Part shown: piece by piece, positions 23,119-33,780 of the stretch
How the letters are laid out: each line of letters begins with the position of its first letter
How positions within the stretch are numbered: the first letter of the stretch is position 1
Origin: CAZFBR01 sp035353495 [NCBI: uncultured bacterium]
Lineage (GTDB): Bacteria > DAOPZR01
Direction of reading: 5' to 3'
NCBI GenBank assembly: GCA_964517215.1
Contig: CAZFBR010000006.1
Coordinates: forward strand, 1 to 38,612
DNA length: 38,612 bases
Translations under genes and position numbers: made by a program
The notes under the pieces: model-generated
What the model was told of the DNA's origin: nothing
Database searches by the model: none
The model's input: only the letters and a program-made list of their open reading frames with translations

Positions 23119-26100
23119 CGCGGCTGCTGCTGACGGCAATGCTGCTGCTGGCAGTGTGCGCGCCCGCGGTCGCGGCGCCGTGGTGGGAAGTGCATTTTAC
23201 CGAGCAGCGCAGCAATACCAGCTCCGCGTATGAGCAGGCGCTGTACAATTTCATCAAACAGGCCCAAACGTCGGTGTGGATCACCAGCTATACGTGGGGT
23301 ACTTCATCGCACAACAAGGTGGTGCAGGCGCTGAATGAGCAGTATGCCGCGGGTTTGGATGTGCGGGTGGTGGGTGACAATCAGGGCCCGTTCAATCCGA
23401 ACATGGACGCCTATCCCAAGGTGAATGACGAGGGGACGGCCGACGAAGGCAGCCTGCAGCACAACAAGTTTATTGTGCTCGATTACAACACCGCCAATGC
23501 CAAGGTGCTGACCGGTTCCACCAACTGGACGGACCCGGCCTACAGCACGCAAAACAATGATGTCCTCACCATCAGCAGCACGACCATTGCCAACACCTAC
23601 GGTCGTGAGTTTCTGGAACTCTATACGGGCAATTTCCGCACCGGGCCGGTTGATTCCCATGAATTCAGCATCAACGGACACAGTATCGGTTTGTACTTTG
23701 CCCCGGAGGACAATCCGGGCAAGACGTACCTGACGAACGCGCTGAAGAATGCGGAACACTGCATCTATTTCCTGTCGTTCAATCATCAGCTGTCGATGCT
23801 GTCGGATGCGGCCATTGCCCTGAAACGGCGGGGCGGTATTGCGGAAGGCGCCTATGAATCGATTTACGGCGACATCCTGAGCGACTATCTGGCAGACGGG
23901 GTGGATGTCCGTCAGGATGGCAATTCCGACCATCTCCACCACAAGCTGTACATCATAGATCTGACCACAGTGGCCACCGGCTCGCTGAACCATTCCAATG
24001 CGTCCAGCGAGAGCACCGACGAAAATGAACTCATCATCAATGATTTTCGTCTGGCCCGCGAATACATGAAAGAGTACCGCTTCTGCATGGCGCAGACGAC
24101 GACGCAGGTGGGCACGCCGACCTATGAGGAAGTGGCGCCGGATGTGGTGACCAATCTGACGGCGGCTGATGTGCCGAACGACACCGGGCAGAGCATCCGC
24201 GTCGCGTGGACGGCATCGAACGCGGCGGATCTGGCGGGATATTATGTGTATATCAGCAAAACCGCCATCGGCAGCGTGCAGAGCCTGACCCCGGAGAAAT
24301 TCGTTCAGGGCGCGGCCACCACGGATATTACCACGTGGAACCAAGATGATGCGATCAGCAACGATACGGACTATTATATCGCGGTTACCGCAGTGGACTG
24401 GCATGGCAATGAGAACTACAATTGCCCGAGCGTCGGCCCGGTGCGGGCCTCGGGTCTGATTACCGGGGCGCGGCCGTCGGGAACAATCAATTTTGCCGAT
24501 TCGGTCAGCATGATCGCCGGGCAACCATCGACCCTGGTGGCGAATATCCGCAATGACAGTGATGCTGCCTCGGCGATCGCCTCGTTCACCATCGCATTCG
24601 GTGCGACGGCGGGCGGATCGGTGTTTACCCCGTTGGCAGCCAGCGGTCAGACGCCGCCGACGGGTTGGACCGTGACGGCGGTCACCGATACCAGTATCAC
24701 GTTTACTGGTCAGGGGAGTGCTGATTATCTGTCGGCCGGCGAGACGGGCAGTTTCCGGATCGCGGTCACCAACCCCGGTGTGGGCGGACAGAGCAATGCC
24801 ATCACGATGAATGTGACGGCAGCGAACAGTGAAGTGACGAACGGCATCACGCTGTCGGGCGGGCTGATGGTTATTTCGGCGCAGGCAATCCCGGCTTATA
24901 CGCTGGCGTGGGGGGCGGGGGCCAACCAGCACGGCGGCAACACGGCAACGCTGGTCGCCACCATGCGGAATGATCCGGGCGCCGCCTCGAAGCTTAGCGC
25001 GGTCGAATTTATTCTTGGTTCCGGAGTGGGCGCTTTTTCCGTGCAGGGCCTTGACGCGCAGGTTGCGCCGACGGGGTGGACGGTATCCCTGAACGGCACG
25101 GCCCTGGTGTTTACCGCCACGGATTCGGCGCGGTTTCTGGCCCCGGGCGAATCGGTGGCGTTTACGCTGGCGGTCGTCAATCCCGGTATCGGCCGGCGCA
25201 GCGATACTATCCATGCGACTTCCACCGACCAGTACGGCGTGCAGGTGTCGAATATCGCGGTCGGTTCGCTGGTGGTGCAGGCCTGCGACGGGATTGTCTT
25301 TAACGAAATCATGTACAATCCCGCCGGTACGGATGCCCTGTACGAGTTTGTTGAGCTGTTCAACCGCACACCGGTCACAGCGGAAATCGGCGGTTGGCGG
25401 GTTGATCTCGGCGGGGTCGTGACCGTTATCCCGGCGGGGACCACCATTGCCGCCCATGATTTTCTGGTCATCGCCAGCAGCAAACAGCTCGGCACGGAAG
25501 GCGATGAATTCTACGAGTCGTTTTCGGCGCGGTACGGCAACAAGGACGGATTGTGGACCCCGGACATGGGGATCGCAGGCGAGGACTACGAAGTTATCGA
25601 CGGCACGGATTTCAACCTGAATGACGACGCGGATTACCTGACGCTGACCAGCGCCGACGCGACGTATGCGGTGACCGTGCGCTACAATGACGCGCTGGTG
25701 GAATGGCAGGGGGCGGACGGCAATGGGGCTTCGCTGGAAAAGGAAGACCCTGCCATTAACGACATCGGGGTGGCGGAGACCGACGGCCTGAACTGGGGCG
25801 CGCAGCGGGTGACCACGGCGTATCCGACCGGAACCCCCGGAGTGATCAACAGCATTGCCGCGTCCCAGATTCCCCCGGTTACCGGCCTGACCGTGCGGGC
25901 GACCTCGACCACTTCCGTGACGCTGGGGTGGACGGCATTGACGGGATTCGACAATTTCGCCGGTTATGCAGTTTACTATTCGACGACGTCGCCGGTGACC
26001 TCGGCAGCCGGTGTGTGGAACGCGGCCAACGCCCCCGATCTGGGGAGCATGAGCACCGTGCGCACCACGATCACCGGGTTGCAGTCGAATGCCACATACT

Positions 26101-29100
26101 ATTTCCGCATCGTGGCGATTTCCTCGGTCTCCGGCAGCGGCGATGTCAGCACGGCGGATGAGGTCAGTGCCATCACCCAAACCGCAACGCAAGTGACCGT
26201 CAATTACCTTTATGACGGCGTGCATTACGTTACCGACTATGAGGGCGATGCGGTGCTGCGCGATGTCGGGGTGATGGTCTCGCTGAGGCTGGCCCAGCCC
26301 CCGGCGGACAGCAACTCCGTAATGGTATGGTATGACGTGGGGGCGGATCCTGACGGCGCCGCCAGCGGCAATACCGCCGACCGGTTTGGCCGGGCCGCGG
26401 GCAACGGCACCACGTGGGATGCGGTTATCCTCGGCACCGACCCCGAGATTACCGATGGCGCCCAGGTCCGTTTTGCGGTGGCGGTTGACGGACTGATCTA
26501 CTATACCAGCGGGGCGTCCTGGAAATACCGGGTCGACGGCGGGGTCACGGCGAATTTCGCCGATTTGACTGCCGTTGGGGTCGGGCAGGGACGGATTGAA
26601 CTGCACTGGACGCCGGTCTCCACGATCGGCGATTTCGGCCAGTACCGCATTTACTACACCGCTGCGGGGGACAGCATTACTGACGAATCTGCCAACTGGG
26701 ATGCGGCCGATGATTACATGCTGGCGTATGCCACGTCGAATGGCACGGTAATCACCGGCTTGACCGCGGGCGCGACCTATCGGTTCAGGATTGTCGCAGT
26801 AGACCAGTACGGGAACGAGTCAGCCCTGACCAGTTCCAATGAGGCGACCGGCAAAGCGCTGACCGGCACGGTGATCATAACTGAGTTTGCTCCGGAGGGT
26901 GACACGGCCGGTGCCGCTCAGCCGTGGGTTGAGCTTTACTGCGTCAGCGGCTCGCAGAATCTGGCGTCCTGGAACCTGACTGACTTGGCCGGTGATACGG
27001 TCGCAGTGGGCGCAGTCACTATGAACGCCGGCGAATACCGGGTGGTTTCGTTTGCTGATTCCAGCATTTTTGCGGGTGACGGCCGGCTGGTGCTTGATGT
27101 GGATAATGACACCACGAACGTCGGTTACGCTGACGCCCTGGTCTGGACCAACCGTGACGGGAACTTCAGCGCGGCGGCGGCGGCGCGGGTGCAGGCCATT
27201 GGCGTTGGCAACTGGCAGCAGGCCATGGCGTTCACTACGGGTCAGCCGACGGTGGCCGAGGCGTTTTCCGTGCCGTATACCTCCGGTGTGTTTGCGTCGC
27301 TGGTGCGGGCGACGATCGACGCGTATCGCGATGAGAACAACCATTACGACTGGCGGCTGCAGTACACGCCGAGCAAGGGAACGACGAATGGCATTGCGAC
27401 GGTGGCGCTGTTGTCGTTTACCGACGGGATTAACGCGGGCAATCCTGACGGCTACACCTATTTCCAGGATACCACGGCCACGGTGATCTTTGGTTTTGGC
27501 ACGGCCCTCAAGGATTCGACCACGGTGCGAATTTGTTACAACCTCGATGCGGTGCCTACCGGCAGTCCGGCCGGCAGCGACAGCTGGGTGACGCTGGCGC
27601 CGCTGGGCGATCAGCTGACGTGGACCGGCCAGCTGCCGGGCACGGGCAATCCGGCGGCGAACACCGGCCGGCGGCGTACGTTCATCGTGGTGGCGGACGG
27701 AATCCCCTATTATCCGGATAACGTTCCGGGAGTGGCGTGGAGCTACCGCTTTGACGGCACTGCGCCGCCGGCGGTGTCCGGGTTTGCGGTCCGAACGGTT
27801 ACCAAGAATTCGGCAGTGGCCAGTTGGAATGTGCTGGCGAATATTGCTGATTTTGGCGGCTATCGGATTTATTATACCGTCGCCCCCGGGCCGGTAACTG
27901 TTGCCTCATCCTACGTTGACCGGGCGACGGTTGCCGGCCTGGAATCGATCAGCACCTCTGGCGCCACGGTGCCGGGTCTTGCCGCCGGCCAGACCTATGT
28001 CATGGCGGTTGCGGCCACTGATGCGCGCGGCAATGTCTCCGCGCTGTCGGCCATGGACACGGCCAGCGTACTTCCATCGCTGGGGGTGAATTCGCTGACG
28101 GTGAGTGATGCTGCGGGCAATAGCGTGACGGGCGGGTTTTCCGGTACCGATCGGTTGCGCGGGACCAATCTGAGCGTCACGGCGGTGTTCAATGAAGTGC
28201 CGGCGGCCACGCCGGTGCTGTGGTTTGACGGACGCCAGGCGCCGGACGGCCCGGCGACCGGCAATGCCGGCGATCGTTCGCTGGTGATGACTGCAACCAG
28301 CGACCCGAGCATCTGGTATGCAACCATCCCGGCCACGGATGTGTCGGTGGTCAATGATACCACGCTGCAGCTGGTGTTCAGTGTCAATACCACGGTGGTC
28401 CGCAACGGCAGTGTGCCGTTCAAAATCTTTATCGACACCACCGCCGCGCCGATGACCGCGCCGACGACGTTCCAGATTTTGGGGACACTGGCGGGCGGGG
28501 CGACGCTGGCGTGGACCCCGCCCGGGGTGACGGCCTCCTTTGCCGGCTATCGGGTTTATTATGCGGTGGCGCCGGGACCGGTGACTCCGTCGTCAAGTTA
28601 TTTTTCCGCCGGTCAGTACGCAGCGCTGGGGGTGGTGACTACCAGCGGGATAACAGTGACCGGCCTGACCAACAGCTGCACCTATGTCTTTGCGGTGGCC
28701 GCGGCGGATGCGCTGGGCAATGTCACGGCGCTGTCGAACGTTGATACCGGGGTGACGCTCGTTTCGCAATACGTCAGTACGCTGCTGCTGGCCGATACGG
28801 CGGGCAATGAACTTTCCAGTGCCTTTGACGGGAGCAGAAAACTTGCCGGTACGGCGCTCACGGCCACGGTGACCCTGGCGGAACCGGCGGCGGACACCCC
28901 GGTGCTCTGGTACGACGTGGGTGCGGTTCCCGATGGGGCTGGCGGCGCCAACGGGGCGGACCGGGCGGTGGTCCTGACCCGGCAGGGTGACGACAAATTG
29001 TGGACGGGAACGATCCCGGTTACCGACTCGGAGATTGTCACTCACGGTGCGCTGGTGCAGCTGGTCCTGGTCACGAGCGGGGCCACGCTGCAGTACGGTT

Positions 29101-29219
29101 CGTTGCCTTGGCGGTATACAGTGGATGCGCAGTCGGGCGCCGCGCCGGTACTGCTCAGCACGGCCAGCGATCTCAACTCGACGACGCAGGTGCTGTTGGA
29201 CCACAATGACCACCAGTGA
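23115..29219 (+). CDS. Giant secreted PLD-like/Fn3/lamin-tail protein, N-terminal part (frameshifted)
   Basis: This frame encodes 2,034 residues and stops early. A signal peptide ends at AVA20. Residues 25-300 form a two-motif phospholipase D-type domain: H116-K118-D123 with GSTNW (134-138), and H275-K277-D282 with GSLNH (289-293); both HKD motifs are intact, so a phosphodiesterase or nuclease is possible. An Fn3 domain (about 340-445), two beta-sandwich repeats (about 455-715), a lamin-tail domain (about 726-900, VFNEIMYNP), more Fn3 domains (about 919, 1149, 1552, 1777 onward), and a second lamin-tail domain (about 1253) follow. A repeated module with YDVGxxPDGxxxGNxxDR alternates with Fn3. 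The frame ends abruptly in the middle of an Fn3 domain; the continuation is in another frame from 29197. The GTG start at 23115 overlaps the previous stop. Confidence 0.9.
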   Translation: MTRLLLTAMLLLAVCAPAVAAPWWEVHFTEQRSNTSSAYEQALYNFIKQAQTSVWITSYTWGTSSHNKVVQALNEQYAAGLDVRVVGDNQGPFNPNMDAYPKVNDEGTADEGSLQHNKFIVLDYNTANAKVLTGSTNWTDPAYSTQNNDVLTISSTTIANTYGREFLELYTGNFRTGPVDSHEFSINGHSIGLYFAPEDNPGKTYLTNALKNAEHCIYFLSFNHQLSMLSDAAIALKRRGGIAEGAYESIYGDILSDYLADGVDVRQDGNSDHLHHKLYIIDLTTVATGSLNHSNASSESTDENELIINDFRLAREYMKEYRFCMAQTTTQVGTPTYEEVAPDVVTNLTAADVPNDTGQSIRVAWTASNAADLAGYYVYISKTAIGSVQSLTPEKFVQGAATTDITTWNQDDAISNDTDYYIAVTAVDWHGNENYNCPSVGPVRASGLITGARPSGTINFADSVSMIAGQPSTLVANIRNDSDAASAIASFTIAFGATAGGSVFTPLAASGQTPPTGWTVTAVTDTSITFTGQGSADYLSAGETGSFRIAVTNPGVGGQSNAITMNVTAANSEVTNGITLSGGLMVISAQAIPAYTLAWGAGANQHGGNTATLVATMRNDPGAASKLSAVEFILGSGVGAFSVQGLDAQVAPTGWTVSLNGTALVFTATDSARFLAPGESVAFTLAVVNPGIGRRSDTIHATSTDQYGVQVSNIAVGSLVVQACDGIVFNEIMYNPAGTDALYEFVELFNRTPVTAEIGGWRVDLGGVVTVIPAGTTIAAHDFLVIASSKQLGTEGDEFYESFSARYGNKDGLWTPDMGIAGEDYEVIDGTDFNLNDDADYLTLTSADATYAVTVRYNDALVEWQGADGNGASLEKEDPAINDIGVAETDGLNWGAQRVTTAYPTGTPGVINSIAASQIPPVTGLTVRATSTTSVTLGWTALTGFDNFAGYAVYYSTTSPVTSAAGVWNAANAPDLGSMSTVRTTITGLQSNATYYFRIVAISSVSGSGDVSTADEVSAITQTATQVTVNYLYDGVHYVTDYEGDAVLRDVGVMVSLRLAQPPADSNSVMVWYDVGADPDGAASGNTADRFGRAAGNGTTWDAVILGTDPEITDGAQVRFAVAVDGLIYYTSGASWKYRVDGGVTANFADLTAVGVGQGRIELHWTPVSTIGDFGQYRIYYTAAGDSITDESANWDAADDYMLAYATSNGTVITGLTAGATYRFRIVAVDQYGNESALTSSNEATGKALTGTVIITEFAPEGDTAGAAQPWVELYCVSGSQNLASWNLTDLAGDTVAVGAVTMNAGEYRVVSFADSSIFAGDGRLVLDVDNDTTNVGYADALVWTNRDGNFSAAAAARVQAIGVGNWQQAMAFTTGQPTVAEAFSVPYTSGVFASLVRATIDAYRDENNHYDWRLQYTPSKGTTNGIATVALLSFTDGINAGNPDGYTYFQDTTATVIFGFGTALKDSTTVRICYNLDAVPTGSPAGSDSWVTLAPLGDQLTWTGQLPGTGNPAANTGRRRTFIVVADGIPYYPDNVPGVAWSYRFDGTAPPAVSGFAVRTVTKNSAVASWNVLANIADFGGYRIYYTVAPGPVTVASSYVDRATVAGLESISTSGATVPGLAAGQTYVMAVAATDARGNVSALSAMDTASVLPSLGVNSLTVSDAAGNSVTGGFSGTDRLRGTNLSVTAVFNEVPAATPVLWFDGRQAPDGPATGNAGDRSLVMTATSDPSIWYATIPATDVSVVNDTTLQLVFSVNTTVVRNGSVPFKIFIDTTAAPMTAPTTFQILGTLAGGATLAWTPPGVTASFAGYRVYYAVAPGPVTPSSSYFSAGQYAALGVVTTSGITVTGLTNSCTYVFAVAAADALGNVTALSNVDTGVTLVSQYVSTLLLADTAGNELSSAFDGSRKLAGTALTATVTLAEPAADTPVLWYDVGAVPDGAGGANGADRAVVLTRQGDDKLWTGTIPVTDSEIVTHGALVQLVLVTSGATLQYGSLPWRYTVDAQSGAAPVLLSTASDLNSTTQVLLDHNDHQ

Positions 29220-32200
29220 TTTCGGCGCCTACCGGGTCTATTATGCGCGCGGCACCACCGTGACCGCGGCGGACAGCGTCTGGACGACGGCGAAAGATGC
29301 AAATTTGGCCAATCTTTCGGCGGCCGGGACGTCGGTGCGCGGGCTGGTGGCATCCGATACGTATACCTTTGCGGTCGTTTGGCGCGATGCGATGGGCAAT
29401 GAATCGCCGCTGTCAAATACCCTGAGCTGCCTGACCAACGCCATGCAGCCGGCAGATGACCCGGCCAGCGACGGGCGCAATATCGCGCATCGGCTTGACG
29501 GTACCGAAGCACTGCAGGATACGGATATCACCATTACCATGTGGCTGACTTCGCCGCCGACAGCAGCCGGATCGGCAGCGGTCTACTACGATGTGGGCGG
29601 GTATCCCGACGGGCCGGGCACGGGCAATACCGACGAGCGCCGGGTGGCGCTGATTGACTCCGCCGACGGTGATCCGCATACGTGGACGGCAGTCATTCCC
29701 GGCGATGATGCGGAAGTGGTGGATGGCGCCTTGGTGCGATATGTCGGCGTTGCCGACGGATTTGTGCTGACCAACGGCGGTTTGCCGTACGCTTTCCGTG
29801 TCGACAGCACCCCGCCGGCGGCGGCGGGTAATCCGCTTCTGATCGACAACGGCACGCTGATAACGGTGGTGTGGACGCCGGTGACGGCGGCTGATTTCTC
29901 GGCATACCGCATCTACTGTAACACCGTGTGGCCGGCCCGAGCCGGTTCGGTGTGGGATTCAGCGGCGGATGCGGCGCTGGGCGCGGCGGTGACGAGCGGG
30001 ACCACCCTGACCGGGCGCAATGCCGCGAGCAATTACTATGTCAATATTGCCACGGTGGATGCGGTGGGCAACGAGCAGCTGCTGTCGAACGACCTGATCC
30101 TCTACCGGCAGGTGCCGGGCGCAGCGACCGCGATGACCTATCTCCAGGGGAATGCCGCGGGCAGTGGCGAAGTGTATGCCGGTGAATCACGGGTGCTGGC
30201 GGTGACGGTCACCGACAGCAAGGGGTTGCCGGTGACGGGCGAAACGGTCCGGTTTGCCCTGACTGCCGGGAACGGCATCTTCAATGATTCAACTGCGGTG
30301 CAGGTGGCCAGCGGGCTGGATGGCGTGGCGCGCGCCACGCTGGTTACGGGTAGCGACCCGACGGTGACCGCGGTGGTCCGGGCCAGTGCCGGGAACCTGT
30401 CGCCGGTTGATTTCTCCGTCCAGACGACCCAGCGGGCGCCGGCGGCGCTGGCACTGACGGTGCCAGCGGTTATGACGACGGATGATACGATACTGGTGAC
30501 CGTGACTGCATTGACGGTGACCGGTGTGAAAGATGATGCCTGGCAGGGTCGGGTGACGCTGACGGCAACCGAGGGCGGCGCAACTGCCGGCACGCTGACC
30601 GGGTTGGGAACGATTACCCTGGTGCATGGCGTCGGTTCGTGGCAGCTCCATAATCGCGAAGCGGAGCAGGTGACCCTGACCGCGCGCAGCCTGACGCTGA
30701 CACCGGTAACGGCCTCGGCCGGCATGGCGGTGCGGGCGGGTGCTGCGGCCACGCTGATCCTCACGCCGCCGGCGACAGCGACGGCGGGCGGCACCATGAC
30801 GGTGACGGTGCGCGTGGCGGACGCGGCGGGCAACCTGCGCAGCACCGACACCACCACGACCGTGCAGGTGACCGTCGACGGCAATGCCTATGCGGCTGCG
30901 GCGGGCGCCCAGCGGGTGGCGAACGGCAGCGTGCAGGTTAACGTCAATGATCTGGTGGCGGAAACGGTGACGGTGCGCGCGACCAGTGCCGGGTTGCCCG
31001 CGGTGACGGCGGCGATGACGGTGCTGCCGGCCGCTGCGGTGAAGGCCGTGGCGCCCGCCTGGGTCAGCGCGGCCACTGGATCAACTGTGGCGCTGGCGGT
31101 GGAGATTCGCGACGCGTACGGCAACCGGTCGGCCAGTGATAACGGTCGCACGGTGACGCTGGGCGTTTCCGGTACGGCGCAGGTGCTCGCTGCCACCACC
31201 ACGGTGGCGGGAGTAGCACGGTTTGTGCTCACGGATTCCTTTGCCGGCGATGTGACACTGACCCCGGTTGCCGCCGGCCTGGCAACCGTGACCGGTGTTG
31301 CCCATTTCTATTCCGGCACCGATACCATGAGCACGGCGGTGGCGGTGTATGCCCCGACGGCCACGCTGGCAGCGACGGCAGGGGATACCCTGGCGGTGGT
31401 GCTGCAGGTGGTGGACGGATACAATCAGCCGGATGCCACGGCTTCCGGCCGTGAGCTGACGGTGAGCGGCGGGTCGATCCCGCTGCGGGTCATAACGACG
31501 GGGGGGATTGCCACCCTGAACCTCTGTGAAACCCGGGCGGCGACGCTGCTGCTGACGGTGACGACGCCCGGCCTGCGTTCCTGCACCCTGACGGTTTTGG
31601 TCCAGCCGGCGGCACCGGAGCGGGTGCGGGTTGTCGGTGAGACCACGGTGGCCTGCAATCAGGCGGCGGCGCTGCAACTGGCGCTGGTCGATGCCTTCGG
31701 CAATGTGCTTGACGATGATGTTTCGCTGGCCGATCTGGAGGCCGGGCGCGGGACGGTGGGCAACACCGGCGCGCTGATCAACGGGATGCGCACGCTGACG
31801 GTTATCACGCCGCAGTCGGGTCTCCTGCCGGTGGTGCCGGTGATCGGCAACCTGCGCGGGGAGACGCTGAACCTGACGGTGCAGAGCGGGGCCGCCGCGG
31901 TGGTGACGGTGCAGCTGGCGGATACGGCGCTGCTGGGTGAAACGCTGCCGCTGGTGCTGGAAGTTCGCGACGCTGCGGGCAATTGCGTGGCGACCGATAA
32001 TGGTCGGGCGATTACGCTGCTCATCAGCGGCAAGGGCATGTCGCCGGCGCAAACCGAAGCCCAGTACACGGCCAACGGGAAGGTGGTGACCACCTTGTCC
32101 GCCACTGGTACGGGCGTGGTCAGGGTGTACCCGATTGCTGACGGCCTGACGGCAATGGCTGATACTGTGGTGTTCAGTGTGCCGGTGGCGGTGCTGCCGG

Positions 32201-33756
32201 CGCGGGTGGCTGCTGTTGCCGGGGCCGGCATCGCTTCCATTGATGACACGGTCACTGTCACGGTTACGGTCTATGACGCGACCAGTGCTGTGCTGACTGC
32301 TGACCAGAGCACTGCAGTGCGGCTGATGGTTACCGGCGGGGCGCGCGTGGTGGAGAACCAGCCGCTGACTGTAGTCAACGGTGTGGCAAGATTCCATCTG
32401 ACGACGGACACGGTCGGGGTGGTGCAGATGACGCCGGTGGCGGATGGATTGAGCGCCGGTACGGCGGCGGTGATTTTTGCTGCCGGGGTGCCGGTCCGGG
32501 TCCGGGTAACGGGCGCGGTGGGTGCCATGACCGGGAGCACGGCGGCGCTGGCGGTGCAGATTGAGGACCGGATGGGCAATATCCCCAACGGGGCCTGGCC
32601 GGTGGCGCTGGCAGCGACGGGCAGTGCACAGGTGACGGCATCGGTAACAACCGCTGCCGGCCGGGCATCGGCCGCCGTGACCGATGCTGTGGCGGAGACG
32701 GTGAGTGTGATTCCGACGGTGGCCGGTTTGACGGGCGTGCCGCATCTGCTGTGCTTTGCCGCCAGCACCCCGCAGCGGTTGGCATTGACGCTGCCGGCAA
32801 CGGCGACGTGTGGCGGCACGCTGCCGGTGACGGTGCGGCTGTTTGACGGATTGGGCAATGCGGTGGCGGGTGCCGGTACGGTCCGGTTCATGGTGACGGC
32901 GGGTACGGTAACGCCTGATTCTGTCGTGCTGGCGGGAACGTCGCTGACGGCAAATCTGACGCTGTCGGCTGCTGGTCCGCTGCAGGTGAACGCGCAGTGG
33001 CAGGCGCTGACCGACACACAGGCGGTCCTTATGGTGGTGCCGCCACAGACCGGCGCCACGCTGGCGCCGGCGACGGATGTCACCGTTACCCTGCCGGCCG
33101 GCGTCATCAACGATTCCTGTTATGTGGTGGCGCGTACCGGCGCGGCGGCGGCGGCCGGACTGAATCTGGGCGGGGTGGTGGGCGACCCGCTGGAGCTGTT
33201 CCTGATTGACGCGGCCAACAGCGATACCGTGACCGGTAATTTCCCGGCGCTGGTGACGGTCGAGGTCGCATACGACGATGCGGACCAGAACGGCGTGGTG
33301 GATGGCACCGCCGTGGCAGAAAGTACGCTGCAACTCTACCGCTGGGAGAGCAATGCCTGGGCGGTGGTGGCGGACGGCGGCCGCAATGCCGCGGATGCCG
33401 CGCGCAATGTGGTGGTGGCCGATCTCCGGCACTTCTCGCAGTATGCGATTCGCGTGTCGACCGACACCGGGGCGGTGGGGGGCGAGATTGTTGCGTACCC
33501 CAACCCGTGGAAATCGACCTACGCCAGCCGGCGGATTGTCTTTGCCAATGTGCCGACAGGTGTTCCGGTCCGGTTGCGTATTTTCACCATCAACGGTGAA
33601 AAGGTTGCCGACCAGGAATTGACGCTGGGGGTCAATCAGCGCCTCGAATGGGATCTGTGCAATGACAGCGGCAAGGAAGTGGCGAGCGGCATCTATGTTT
33701 ACGTATTAACCTGCAACGGGGTGGAGAAGATCAGCAAACTCGCAATTATTCGCTGA
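29206..33756 (+). CDS. Giant secreted protein, C-terminal part (continuation after frameshift)
   Basis: The frame holds the rest of the gene begun at 23115. It opens inside the broken Fn3 domain (DFGAYRVYYA), then one more YDVG-PDG module (about 29570-29800), a complete Fn3 (about 29810-30110), eight or nine tandem bacterial Ig-like repeats (about 30120-33050; each with a variant of V-x-D-x-x-G-N followed by V-x-x-G), and an acidic beta-rich segment. It ends in a FlgD-Ig/T9SS-type C-terminal domain (YPNPWKS, RIFTINGEKV, SGIYVYVL, KLAIIR). ATG 29206 overlaps the first frame by 14 bases and could allow reinitiation, but the product would lack a signal peptide. Without the frameshift the joined protein would have about 3,546 residues. 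Confidence 0.85.
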   Translation: MTTSDFGAYRVYYARGTTVTAADSVWTTAKDANLANLSAAGTSVRGLVASDTYTFAVVWRDAMGNESPLSNTLSCLTNAMQPADDPASDGRNIAHRLDGTEALQDTDITITMWLTSPPTAAGSAAVYYDVGGYPDGPGTGNTDERRVALIDSADGDPHTWTAVIPGDDAEVVDGALVRYVGVADGFVLTNGGLPYAFRVDSTPPAAAGNPLLIDNGTLITVVWTPVTAADFSAYRIYCNTVWPARAGSVWDSAADAALGAAVTSGTTLTGRNAASNYYVNIATVDAVGNEQLLSNDLILYRQVPGAATAMTYLQGNAAGSGEVYAGESRVLAVTVTDSKGLPVTGETVRFALTAGNGIFNDSTAVQVASGLDGVARATLVTGSDPTVTAVVRASAGNLSPVDFSVQTTQRAPAALALTVPAVMTTDDTILVTVTALTVTGVKDDAWQGRVTLTATEGGATAGTLTGLGTITLVHGVGSWQLHNREAEQVTLTARSLTLTPVTASAGMAVRAGAAATLILTPPATATAGGTMTVTVRVADAAGNLRSTDTTTTVQVTVDGNAYAAAAGAQRVANGSVQVNVNDLVAETVTVRATSAGLPAVTAAMTVLPAAAVKAVAPAWVSAATGSTVALAVEIRDAYGNRSASDNGRTVTLGVSGTAQVLAATTTVAGVARFVLTDSFAGDVTLTPVAAGLATVTGVAHFYSGTDTMSTAVAVYAPTATLAATAGDTLAVVLQVVDGYNQPDATASGRELTVSGGSIPLRVITTGGIATLNLCETRAATLLLTVTTPGLRSCTLTVLVQPAAPERVRVVGETTVACNQAAALQLALVDAFGNVLDDDVSLADLEAGRGTVGNTGALINGMRTLTVITPQSGLLPVVPVIGNLRGETLNLTVQSGAAAVVTVQLADTALLGETLPLVLEVRDAAGNCVATDNGRAITLLISGKGMSPAQTEAQYTANGKVVTTLSATGTGVVRVYPIADGLTAMADTVVFSVPVAVLPARVAAVAGAGIASIDDTVTVTVTVYDATSAVLTADQSTAVRLMVTGGARVVENQPLTVVNGVARFHLTTDTVGVVQMTPVADGLSAGTAAVIFAAGVPVRVRVTGAVGAMTGSTAALAVQIEDRMGNIPNGAWPVALAATGSAQVTASVTTAAGRASAAVTDAVAETVSVIPTVAGLTGVPHLLCFAASTPQRLALTLPATATCGGTLPVTVRLFDGLGNAVAGAGTVRFMVTAGTVTPDSVVLAGTSLTANLTLSAAGPLQVNAQWQALTDTQAVLMVVPPQTGATLAPATDVTVTLPAGVINDSCYVVARTGAAAAAGLNLGGVVGDPLELFLIDAANSDTVTGNFPALVTVEVAYDDADQNGVVDGTAVAESTLQLYRWESNAWAVVADGGRNAADAARNVVVADLRHFSQYAIRVSTDTGAVGGEIVAYPNPWKSTYASRRIVFANVPTGVPVRLRIFTINGEKVADQELTLGVNQRLEWDLCNDSGKEVASGIYVYVLTCNGVEKISKLAIIR

Positions 33757-33780
33757 CCGATCAACGGTGAGCAGCGGCAG

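Noticed and set aside
29190-29219. Programmed ribosomal frameshift joining the two halves of the giant gene
   Set aside because: No slippery heptamer or downstream stimulatory structure was seen; a single extra T gives a simpler explanation.
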